Assembly (NCBI RefSeq): GCF_963457605.1
Contig: NZ_OY735139.1
Coordinates: 496,001 to 560,000 of the forward strand
DNA: 64,000 bases
Reading direction: 5' to 3'
From: an uncultured Gellertiella sp.
Lineage (GTDB): Bacteria > Pseudomonadota > Alphaproteobacteria > Rhizobiales > Rhizobiaceae
Position numbers and translations under genes: made by a program. This document shows positions 26,970 through 34,556 of the stretch, in pieces. Each line of letters begins with the position of its first letter. Within the stretch, counting starts at the first letter, position 1. The notes below the pieces were generated by a model, which ran no database searches, was not told the DNA's origin, and saw only the letters and a program-made list of their open reading frames with translations.

Positions 26970-29027
26970 ATGGAAAAGCAGATGACCGATACCGCCACCA
27001 AAGACGCTCTCGTTCTGTTCATGCCTTCGGGCAAACGTGGCCGTTTCCCCGTGGGAACGCCTGTTCTTGACGCTGCCCGCCAGCTGGGCGTCTATGTGGA
27101 AAGCGTCTGCGGTGGCCGCGCCACCTGCGGCCGTTGCCAGGTTACCGTGCAGGAGGGCAATTTTGCCAAGCACCAGATCGTCTCCTCCAACGATCACATC
27201 TCTCCCGTCGGCCCGAAGGAAGAGCGCTATGACCGGGTGCGTGGCCTGCCGGAAGGCCGTCGCCTCTCCTGCTCGGCCCAGATCCTCGGCGATCTCGTCG
27301 TCGACGTGCCGCAGGATACGGTCGTCAATGCCCAGGTCGTCCGCAAGGCCGCCTCCGACCGCGTCATCCAGCGCAATGCCGCCGTGCAACTCTGCTATGT
27401 CGAGGTCGAGCAGCCCGACATGCACAAGCCGCTCGGCGATCTCGACCGGCTGAAGGCCGAGCTCGAGAAGGACTGGGGCTGGAAGGACCTGCTGATCGCG
27501 CCGCACCTGATCCCCGAGGTCCAGCATATCCTGCGCAAGGGCGAATGGGGCGTCACCGCCGCGATCCACCGCGACATGGACAGTTCCCGCCCCTTCATCG
27601 TCGGCCTGTGGCCGGGCCTGAAGAACGAGGCCTACGGCATTGCCTGCGACATCGGCTCGACCACCATTGCCATGCATCTGGTGTCGCTGCTGTCGGGCCG
27701 CATCGTCGGCTCCTCCGGCACCTCCAACCCGCAGATCCGCTTCGGCGAAGACCTGATGAGCCGCGTGTCCTACGTGATGATGAATCCCGATGGTCGCGGG
27801 GCGATGACCAAGGCCGTGCGCGATGCGGTCAATGACCTGATCGGCAAGGTCTGCGAGGAAGGCGGCGTCAACCGCGCCGACATTCTCGATTCGGTCTTCG
27901 TCGCCAATCCGATCATGCATCACCTGTTCCTCGGCATCGATCCGACCGAACTTGGCCAGGCCCCCTTCGCGCTGGCCGTTTCCGGCGCGCTGCAATACTG
28001 GGCGCATGAGATCGATATCGACATCAACCGCGGCGCACGGCTCTACATGCTGCCCTGCATCGCCGGGCATGTGGGTGCCGATGCGGCGGGGGCGACCCTG
28101 TCGGAAGGCCCCTATCGCCAGGACAAGATGATGCTGCTGGTCGATGTCGGCACCAATGCGGAAATCATCCTCGGCAATGACAAGCGCGTGGTTGCCGCCT
28201 CCTCGCCAACAGGACCGGCCTTCGAAGGAGCGGAAATCTCTTCCGGCCAGCGCGCCGCACCGGGGGCCATCGAGCGCATCCGCATCGACCCCGTGACGCT
28301 CGAGCCGCGCTTCCGCGTCATCGGCGTCGAACAGTGGTCGGACGAGCCGGGCTTCGAGGAAGCCGCAGGCGTGGTCGGCGTTACCGGCATCTGCGGCTCG
28401 GCGATCATCGAGGTGGTGGCCGAAATGTATCTCTCCGGCATCATTTCCGAAGACGGTGTCGTCGACGGGACGCTTGCCGAAAAGAGCCACCGGATCATCA
28501 CCAATGGCCGCACCTTCTCCTATCTGCTGCGCGATGGCGAACCGCGCATCACCGTCACCCAGAACGACGTGCGGGCGATCCAGCTGGCAAAGTCGGCACT
28601 CTATGCCGGCATCAAGCTGCTGATGGAAAAGCAGGGCGTCGACCATGTCGACACCATCCGCTTTGCCGGTGCCTTCGGCTCCTTCATCGATCCGAAATAC
28701 GCGATGGTGCTGGGCCTGATCCCCGATTGCGACCTCGACCAGGTGAAGGCCGTCGGCAATGCTGCCGGAACCGGTGCCCTGATGGCGCTGCTCAACCGCG
28801 ACCACCGCCGCGAAATCGAGCACACCGTCACGAAGATCGAGAAGATCGAGACCGCGCTGGAATCGAAATTCCAGGAGCATTTCGTCAATGCCATGGCATT
28901 GCCGAACAAGGTCGACAGCTTCCCGAACCTGTCGAAGGTCCTCACCCTCCCCGAACGCCGCATCAGCACCGAAGACGCCGCCAACGAAGCCGCCGGCGGC
29001 CGCCGCCGCCGCCGTCCCCGGGACTAG
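26970..29027 (+). CDS. RamA-like reductive activator of corrinoid proteins (2Fe-2S plus ASKHA domain)
   Basis: About 685 residues. The N-terminal ferredoxin-type domain has Cys at 47, 53, 56 and 101 (CGGRATCGRC ... LSCSAQ), binding a 2Fe-2S cluster. The large C-terminal part is the DUF4445/ASKHA-like ATPase (DIGSTTIAMHL near 225; LLVDVGTNAEIILG; PTGPAFEGAEI). ATP-driven reduction of inactive Co(II) corrinoid protein to Co(I) is known for RamA-type and related activators. The last 20 residues are Arg-rich (GGRRRRRPR). It completes the pathway with the corrinoid protein and both methyltransferases. The start at 26970 is preferred over 26880; an ATG at 26982 is possible. Confidence 0.93.
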   Translation: MEKQMTDTATKDALVLFMPSGKRGRFPVGTPVLDAARQLGVYVESVCGGRATCGRCQVTVQEGNFAKHQIVSSNDHISPVGPKEERYDRVRGLPEGRRLSCSAQILGDLVVDVPQDTVVNAQVVRKAASDRVIQRNAAVQLCYVEVEQPDMHKPLGDLDRLKAELEKDWGWKDLLIAPHLIPEVQHILRKGEWGVTAAIHRDMDSSRPFIVGLWPGLKNEAYGIACDIGSTTIAMHLVSLLSGRIVGSSGTSNPQIRFGEDLMSRVSYVMMNPDGRGAMTKAVRDAVNDLIGKVCEEGGVNRADILDSVFVANPIMHHLFLGIDPTELGQAPFALAVSGALQYWAHEIDIDINRGARLYMLPCIAGHVGADAAGATLSEGPYRQDKMMLLVDVGTNAEIILGNDKRVVAASSPTGPAFEGAEISSGQRAAPGAIERIRIDPVTLEPRFRVIGVEQWSDEPGFEEAAGVVGVTGICGSAIIEVVAEMYLSGIISEDGVVDGTLAEKSHRIITNGRTFSYLLRDGEPRITVTQNDVRAIQLAKSALYAGIKLLMEKQGVDHVDTIRFAGAFGSFIDPKYAMVLGLIPDCDLDQVKAVGNAAGTGALMALLNRDHRREIEHTVTKIEKIETALESKFQEHFVNAMALPNKVDSFPNLSKVLTLPERRISTEDAANEAAGGRRRRRPRD

Positions 29028-29194
29028 AGCATTTCCAGGAAAAGTGTAGTCACGGTTTTCCGTCCGGAAATGCGTAAAAACAAAAATTTAGAGCACGTTG
29101 GGCAAACCAGTGTTTGCCGGACGTGCTCTAGAGTTTGTCAGGGAAAAGTGGAATCCGGTTTTCCCGAAAAGACAAACGAAAACAAAAGGCACTA
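29027..29194. repeat. Cluster of short rhizobial interspersed palindromes beside the IS630 element
   Basis: It contains the common rhizobial GAGCATTTCC/GGAAATGC palindrome right after the RamA-like stop, a 37-bp imperfect palindrome at 29092-29128 (GAGCACGT...ACGTGCTC), and a 66-bp TA-flanked unit at 29129-29194 that recurs in inverted orientation, same length, at 58053-58118. Such elements often act as 3' mRNA structures; this one likely also terminates the RamA-like transcript. Confidence 0.75.
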
Positions 29195-30245
29195 GAGTCT
29201 GTCAGTGACAAATTGAATCTGGAGGGATTCCAATTTTGTGTTTTTTCTGATTCAAGCATCTTGCTGGAAGGGAGGCCAGCAAGGATGGTGAAGCCTCTTT
29301 CTCTTGATTTGCGGGCCCGGGTGGCGGATGCGTTGACGGGTGGCATGACTGTTCGCGCGGCGGCGGAACGGTTTGGAATATCGGTCGCCTCGGCGGTTCG
29401 GATCGGTCAGCTTTCGCGCTCGGGCAAAGGGCTGCTGCCATCGAAAATTGGCGGCCATGTCAAGCCCATTCTGAGCGGTGACCTGGCAGAGAAGGTGCGC
29501 CAGCGGCTGGCCGCAAAGTCTGACTGGACGGTCAGAGCCCTTGCCGCCGATCTTCAGTCGTTTGGCATCCATGTATCACACGATACGGTGTGGCGGTTCC
29601 TGCGCAGCCAGGGAAATACCTTTAAAAAAAACGCTGGTAGCCAGTGAGCAGGACAGGCCGAAAGTGGCAAGGTTCAGAGCGCGTTGGAAGGCCCATCAGC
29701 ACCGGATTGATCCGGAACGGCTTGTTTTCATTGATGAGACCTGGGTCAAGACCAACATGACGCGGACCTGCGGCTGGTGCCCGCGCGGTCAGCCCCTGAT
29801 CGCGAAGGTGCCGCATGGCCACTGGAAAACACTGACCTTTTTGGCCGGGCTGCGGCGCAACGGCATCGTTGCGCCTTTCGTGCTCGACGGCCCCATCAAC
29901 AGTATCGCCTTTACAGCATGGGTTCAGCAATGTCTTGTCCCCGTGCTGAAAGCCGGTGACATTGTCGTCCTCGACAACCTGGGCAGCCACAAATGCAAGG
30001 CCGCCAGCGAGGCGGTGCGGGCACAAGGGGCTCGCATGTTCTTTCTGCCGCCCTATTCACCAGACCTCAATCCAATCGAAATGATGTTCTCAAAGCTGAA
30101 AACGCTCGTCCGCAAAGCCGAGGAGCGAACCATTGAAACGACTTGGCGTCGCATCGGAGAACTCCTCAAAGAATTTACCCCTGAAGAATGCTCGCGATAC
30201 ATCACGCATGCAGGATATGCTTCTATCTAAAACTGACAGACTCTA
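29193..30245 (+). mobile_element. IS630-family insertion sequence
   Basis: About 1.05 kb bounded by TA dinucleotides and inverted ends GAGTCTGTCAGT/ACTGACAGACTC, as expected for IS630 elements that target TA. It carries one transposase in two overlapping frames. It sits between the RamA-like gene and the Fic gene, and its right end abuts a 39-bp MITE-like palindrome with nearly identical ends. Confidence 0.9.
29285..30230 (+). CDS. IS630 transposase, two frames joined by +1 slippage
   Basis: Frame A (29285-29647) encodes the N-terminal helix-turn-helix region (LDLRARVADALTGGMTVRAA, AAERFGISVASAVRI) and stops shortly after an A8 tract at 29624-29631. Frame B continues in the +1 frame from that tract and encodes the DDE domain: FIDETWVKTN (first D), VVLDNLGSHK (second D) and PPYSPDLNPIEMMFSKLK (Glu). 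Skipping one A yields a 315-residue fusion, the usual mode for split IS630 transposases (programmed frameshift or transcript slippage). GGGAGG precedes the ATG. An inactivating indel is the alternative, but the run of As at the junction favours programmed expression. Confidence 0.88.
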
Positions 30246-30282
30246 GAGTCTGTCTGGTTCAATGAGAACCTGACAGACTCTA
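30244..30282. repeat. MITE-like palindrome sharing the IS630 ends (copy 1)
   Basis: TA-flanked, arms GAGTCTGTCTGGTTC/GAACCTGACAGACTC with one mismatch, 5-nt loop. Directly abuts the right end of the IS630 element. Confidence 0.8.
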
Positions 30283-30300
30283 GTGGGGAGCGGCCCGCGC

Positions 30301-30406
30301 TTGTCTTCCAAAAACACGGCTTTTTGGAAGACAACGCCGTTTGAGTGGCGTTGATGACAGTCAAAGAGGTTTGTCTGCCAAAAATGAGCATTTTTGGTAG
30401 ACAAAC
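30301..30406. promoter_or_regulatory. Two related large palindromes upstream of the Fic gene
   Basis: Palindrome 1 (30301-30334): perfect arms TTGTCTTCCAAAAA/TTTTTGGAAGACAA with a 6-nt loop. Palindrome 2 (30369-30406): 17-bp arms GTTTGTCTGCCAAAAAT/ATTTTTGGTAGACAAAC with one mismatch. Shared half-site TTGTCTnCCAAAAA. A smaller inverted repeat AACGCC/GGCGTT lies between them. They occupy the promoter region of the Fic gene and look like paired operators or RNA hairpins. Confidence 0.65.
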
Positions 30407-30519
30407 TTTCAGATCGCTCCGATATTTGTCTCTGCAAAACTACCAGTTGGGAAATCGACTAGCCCTGCGGGGCAATTGCGCCAGACAACGACGTCTGGTG
30501 CAGGGAGCGAAATATGTAA

Positions 30520-31656
30520 ATGGTGTTGCGACCCGAACTCGATCTGACCGAAGCGGTCGACTACCACTATAACGAATTTCCGCCGAAGCATGTTGATGCA
30601 GCGCGCCTGATCGCGGCTGTCGGCTCGGCGTCGGCAGCGCTGGCGCGATATGATCAGATGCTGAAAGGCATGCATAACAGCGAAATCCTTCTTGCACCCC
30701 TTCGCAATCAGGAAGCCGTGGTGTCCTCCCGCATGGAGGGCACAGTGAGCACCCTTGATGAAGTACTCAGATATGAGGCCGAGCAGCAGGAAAATGGCGG
30801 CGAGGGAACCGGCCAGCATCGCAACGAGACCGTGGAAGTGTTTCTGTATGGCCGTGCGCTGCTGACTGCACAGCAAAACATCGAACGCGGCGCACCGCTC
30901 TCAAGCTTTCTGATCAGAAGCGCCCATGAAACACTGATGAGTTTCGGTCGAGGTGCCCATTTGTCGCCCGGCATGTTTAAGACCGAACAGAATTACCTGG
31001 CGGATCGGCTTCACCGGAAAGTTCGGTATATTCCAATCCGGCCTGAACTTCTCCAGGACGGAATGGATCGACTCTTTGCATTCATCGAAGATCCCAATTG
31101 GCAGATCCTGATGAGGACAGCAATTGCCCACCTGGAATTCGAAGCGCTCCATCCGTTCAAGGATGGAAATGGCCGTATTGGCCGCATGTTGATTACATTG
31201 ATGCTGTGGAAATATGGAGCGATATCCGCACCGCACTTTTACGTCAGCAGCTATTTCGAGGATCGTCGGGACGAATATATCGACCGAATGCGAGACGTCT
31301 CAAAGTCGGGTGCATGGACAGACTGGATTCTGTTTTTCCTGGAAGGACTGGAAGCACAGGCGCGAAAAAATCTGGCGGCAGCCGAGCGCATACGCGGTCT
31401 CTATGAAGAATTGAAGCGGGAATTTCCCCAGATACTGACATCGCAGTGGAGCACCGCAGCTCTGGATTACCTGTTCGCGCGGCCCGTGTTTCGCAACAAC
31501 GATTTTACCCAGAAATCCGGCATTCCGGAAACATCGGCCCACCGGTTTACCCGCATTCTGTCCGAGCGTGGCCTGATCCGCATGCTGGAGCCCGCATCAG
31601 GTCGCCGCCCCGCCCTCTACAGCTTCGAACCGCTCCTGCAGATCGTTCGCGAATAA
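30520..31656 (+). CDS. Fic-domain protein (class II, predicted AMP-transferase) with C-terminal winged helix
   Basis: 378 residues. The catalytic motif HPFKDGNGRIGR starts at His211. The N-terminal inhibitory helix is present as S-S-R-M-E-G (residues 69-74, Glu73), making it a class II Fic protein that auto-inhibits by blocking the ATP site. A Fic_N region precedes it and a winged-helix-like DNA-binding tail follows (FRNNDFTQKSGIPETSAHRFTRILSERGLI). Such Fic-wHTH proteins usually regulate themselves; the palindromes upstream may be its sites. Targets unknown. A purine-rich GGGAGCG lies about 12 nt before the ATG. Confidence 0.9.
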   Translation: MVLRPELDLTEAVDYHYNEFPPKHVDAARLIAAVGSASAALARYDQMLKGMHNSEILLAPLRNQEAVVSSRMEGTVSTLDEVLRYEAEQQENGGEGTGQHRNETVEVFLYGRALLTAQQNIERGAPLSSFLIRSAHETLMSFGRGAHLSPGMFKTEQNYLADRLHRKVRYIPIRPELLQDGMDRLFAFIEDPNWQILMRTAIAHLEFEALHPFKDGNGRIGRMLITLMLWKYGAISAPHFYVSSYFEDRRDEYIDRMRDVSKSGAWTDWILFFLEGLEAQARKNLAAAERIRGLYEELKREFPQILTSQWSTAALDYLFARPVFRNNDFTQKSGIPETSAHRFTRILSERGLIRMLEPASGRRPALYSFEPLLQIVRE

Positions 31657-31678
31657 GAAAGGCAGACCCCCCGCCTGA

Positions 31679-32575
31679 TCACGCCGCCTTCGGGATATCG
31701 GCAAAGAAGTGGCGGATACTGTCGGCGACGGCTGCGGCAAGGCCGGTGGTGCGGGCGGCGGAGGTGATCAGGCGGATGTCGAAGACGCCGAGTTCGGGCA
31801 GACCATCCTTTTCACCGAGCGCCTTCATTTCCTCCGTCAGGTTCGAGCGCGGCAGCGGGGCAATCGCGAGATCGGAGATGACGGCGGCGCGCTGGGCCAT
31901 GGTGTGGCCGCTGAGATAGGCGATGCGGTAGGGCCGCTTCTGTTTTTCCAGCGCCTGCAGCGCTTCGGCGCGCCAGATGCAGCCATCTTCCCAGATCGAG
32001 ATCGGCAGCGGCTCCTTGCGATGCGCGGTGCCGCATTTGGCCCCTGCCCAGACCAGCCGGTCGCGCAGCACCAGTTCGCCGCGGTCCTGGTGCGCGGCCT
32101 TCGAGCAGTTGATCAGCGCCAGATCCAGCCGCTGCTCCTCCACCCGGTTCAAGAGACTGGAACTCATGTCGATGGTGACATCGACCATGATGCCGGGATG
32201 GGTGTCGGCAAAGCGCTTCAGCACCGCAGGCAGCAGCCGCCCGCCGATATCTTCCGGTGCCCCCAGCCGCACCACGCCGCGCATGTCGGGCATGATGAAG
32301 CGGGAGACCGCCTCGTTCGACAGCGCGATCATCCGCCGGGCATAGCCGAGCAGCGTCTCGCCGCCTTCCGTCAGGCTGACCGACCGGGCATCGCGCAGGA
32401 ACAGCACCGTGCCGAGCTGCTCTTCCATCTTCTTCACCTGCATCGAGACCGCAGAGGGCGTGCGAAACACCACCTCCGCCGCCGTCGAGAAATTGCCGGT
32501 CTCGGCAATCGCCACGAAGGTGCGCAGGACATCGAGATCCAGCAACGGCAGGGGCTGGCGGAAGGACACGGTCAT
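31679..32575 (-). CDS. LysR-family transcriptional regulator divergent from the DUF1127 gene
   Basis: 298 residues: N-terminal winged HTH (LLDLDVLRTFVAIAETGNFSTAA ... SAVSMQVKKMEEQLG) and a co-inducer domain with GVVRLGAPEDIGGRLLPAVL. The 260-bp interval to the divergent DUF1127 gene is where such a regulator normally binds. The combination LysR plus DUF1127 is common in Rhizobiales. Ligand unknown; a Cys in the segment LINCSKAA is not evidence of redox sensing. Confidence 0.9.
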   Translation of the reverse strand: MTVSFRQPLPLLDLDVLRTFVAIAETGNFSTAAEVVFRTPSAVSMQVKKMEEQLGTVLFLRDARSVSLTEGGETLLGYARRMIALSNEAVSRFIMPDMRGVVRLGAPEDIGGRLLPAVLKRFADTHPGIMVDVTIDMSSSLLNRVEEQRLDLALINCSKAAHQDRGELVLRDRLVWAGAKCGTAHRKEPLPISIWEDGCIWRAEALQALEKQKRPYRIAYLSGHTMAQRAAVISDLAIAPLPRSNLTEEMKALGEKDGLPELGVFDIRLITSAARTTGLAAAVADSIRHFFADIPKAA

Positions 32576-32642
32576 GACGCGCTCGTTTCAGTTTTTTTGA
32601 ACCATGGAATTCTATCTGTGGAATAATTTGAAATGAGAATCT

Positions 32643-32662
32643 GTCCGGGGTCAAGCCCCGGA
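32643..32662. repeat. Short GC-rich palindrome in the LysR/DUF1127 interval
   Basis: TCCGGGG/CCCCGGA arms with a 5-nt loop, followed by TTTGTC. It resembles the CCGGGG-type REP sequences of alphaproteobacteria; a transcript-end role on the plus strand is possible. Confidence 0.45.
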
Positions 32663-32836
32663 TTTGTCTCCCAGACAAGTTTGGTTATCAGGAATTAAGG
32701 TTGTGCGGCGGGGAAAGACAACGGATATTGATAGTGAAGATCAAAAACATTCGTTTGTTTGATGCAATTCGGACCGGCATAGTTCCCGTCATGGATCGAT
32801 CCTCCCAAGCGATCCGCTTTTGAAAAGGCAACGATC

Positions 32837-33046
32837 ATGACCGTCATTTATTCCTGTGAGGAAAGGCAGACCGCTCTCCTCCCCTCCATCCGTCCGCTTG
32901 TCGCGTCGCTTTTCGCAGCGGCAAACCATGTCGTAACCGGCCTTGTCGCAAGATGGCAGGATTACCAGACCGAACGGGCGCTGGAAGCCATGCCCCCGGG
33001 CCTGCGCAAGGATTTGGGCTGGCCTGCAAACGACACAAGGCGCTGA
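32837..33046 (+). CDS. DUF1127 small protein
   Basis: 69 residues ending in the DUF1127 pattern (VARWQDYQTERALEAMPPGLRKDLGWP). In rhizobia and Agrobacterium such Arg-rich short proteins affect carbon, phosphate and RNA metabolism, with a basic C-terminal module proposed to bind RNA. AAGGCAAC lies upstream of the ATG. Probably controlled by the divergent LysR gene. Confidence 0.82.
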   Translation: MTVIYSCEERQTALLPSIRPLVASLFAAANHVVTGLVARWQDYQTERALEAMPPGLRKDLGWPANDTRR

Positions 33047-33217
33047 GGTGAAAATGCCAAAATGCGACACCTGACCCGAATACCTGCCCCTCGTTTAATT
33101 CGTGGCAGGTATTCGGTCATTTGCGCAGGATATAAGCAAAATCCAGCAATGACGGCCAGTTGCAGCCATATGGTTGTATTATGAAATAGACTACCCGCAA
33201 ATAAATTCATATCTTAT

Positions 33218-33237
33218 GTCGCATAAATTTTGCAGAC
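33218..33237. promoter_or_regulatory. GTCGCA-N7-TGCAGAC inverted repeat upstream of the GlxA-type regulator
   Basis: Half-sites GTCGCA and TGCAGAC (one inserted base) in an AT-rich stretch about 200 bp before the regulator ATG; similar to the perfect repeat at 1035-1056. Possible autoregulation site. Confidence 0.35.
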
Positions 33238-33435
33238 GTCGCCTTTAGTCCCCCCTATCGCCGCAACACGGTTCAGTGTAGATGTCGTTTTTAAGCGATA
33301 TTGCGCCGGATGCAGCGAGTTTGCGCAGGGAGGCACTATCGATTTTGACTGTCGACGATCATCCCCATGCGATCTTCAGCCCCGGGATTTTGCGAAGACA
33401 TCCAGAGCGTGCCACCTCTCCGGGGAGTTTGGGTT

Positions 33436-34455
33436 ATGAACAAGTCGCAGACCAAGAAACGTTCGATTGTGTTTTTCCTCGTGCCGCATTTTTCGATGCT
33501 GCCGTTTTCGGCGGCCATCGAGACCCTGCGCATCGCCAACCGGATGCTTGGCTATCCCGCCTATGTCTGGCGCCTTGCCTCGGCCGACGGGCAGAAGGTC
33601 GCTTCCTCCTCAGGCATCAGCATCGAGGTCAATACCTCGCTCGCCGACGAGCGGCGTCATCTCTCCGGCGAAGGCCGTCCGAACATGGCGCTGGTCTGCT
33701 CCGGCATCTATGTCGAGGAATTCCAGAACAAGTCGGTGAGCGCCTGGCTGCGCGAGGTCTATAACCGCGGCGTCTCCGTTGGCAGCCTGTGCACCGGTGC
33801 CCATATTCTGGCCCAGGCGGGCCTGCTGAACGGCAAGCGCTGCGCCATCCACTGGGAAAACCTGCCGGGCTTTGCCGAGGCCTTCCCGCAGGCGGAAGTC
33901 TATGCCGACCTCTACGAGATCGACAACAATATCTATACCTGCGCCGGCGGCACCGCCTCGCTGGACATGATGCTGAACCTGATCGGCCAGGATTTCGGCG
34001 AAAACCTCGTCAACCGGGTCTGCGAACAGGCGCTGACCGACCGGGTCCGCAGCGCCCATGATCGCCAGCGCCTGCCGCTGCGCGCCCGTCTCGGCGTGCA
34101 GAATTCCAAGGTCCTGTCGATCATCGAGCTGATGGAAAGCAATCTCGCCGAGCCCCTGTCGCTGCTCGACATTGCCGACAATGCCGGGCTGTCGCGCCGC
34201 CAGATCGAACGGCTGTTCCGCCAGGAAATGGGCCGGTCGCCTGCCCGCTACTACCTGGAAATCCGCCTCGACCGCGCCCGCCATCTGCTGGTGCAATCCT
34301 CCATGCCGGTGGTTGAAGTGGCGGTCGCCTGCGGCTTCGTCTCCGCCTCGCATTTCTCCAAATGCTATCGCGAGCTCTACAACCGCTCGCCCCAGCAGGA
34401 GCGCGCCGAGCGCAAGACCAACATGAACACCTCGCGCACCGGCGTCGTGGTCTGA
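33436..34455 (+). CDS. GlxA/GbdR-type AraC-family regulator
   Basis: 339 residues. The N-terminal DJ-1/PfpI-like domain (FFLVPHFSMLPFSAAIETLRIAN; SLCTGAHILAQAGLLNG with the nucleophile-position Cys; CAIHWENLPGF) binds a small ligand; the C-terminal AraC double HTH is LSLLDIADNAGLSRRQIERLFRQEMGRSP. GbdR of Pseudomonas, of the same architecture, responds to betaines and activates betaine catabolism, so this is the best candidate regulator of the MttB/corrinoid locus and the importer. GGGGAG precedes the ATG at 33436. Confidence 0.88.
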   Translation: MNKSQTKKRSIVFFLVPHFSMLPFSAAIETLRIANRMLGYPAYVWRLASADGQKVASSSGISIEVNTSLADERRHLSGEGRPNMALVCSGIYVEEFQNKSVSAWLREVYNRGVSVGSLCTGAHILAQAGLLNGKRCAIHWENLPGFAEAFPQAEVYADLYEIDNNIYTCAGGTASLDMMLNLIGQDFGENLVNRVCEQALTDRVRSAHDRQRLPLRARLGVQNSKVLSIIELMESNLAEPLSLLDIADNAGLSRRQIERLFRQEMGRSPARYYLEIRLDRARHLLVQSSMPVVEVAVACGFVSASHFSKCYRELYNRSPQQERAERKTNMNTSRTGVVV

Positions 34456-34504
34456 CGGCAGCGCCGTCATCTCCTGACAGCGGTGCTGTCTTCCAGACAT
34501 GCAG

Positions 34505-34532
34505 ACAGCGGCCACGGCCGCTGTTTTCTTTT
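34505..34532 (+). terminator. Terminator after the GlxA-type regulator
   Basis: Perfect 8-bp arms ACAGCGGC/GCCGCTGT with a 4-nt loop, then TTTCTTTT. Confidence 0.85.
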
Positions 34533-34556
34533 GGGTGAAACGATCAGACCTGCGGC

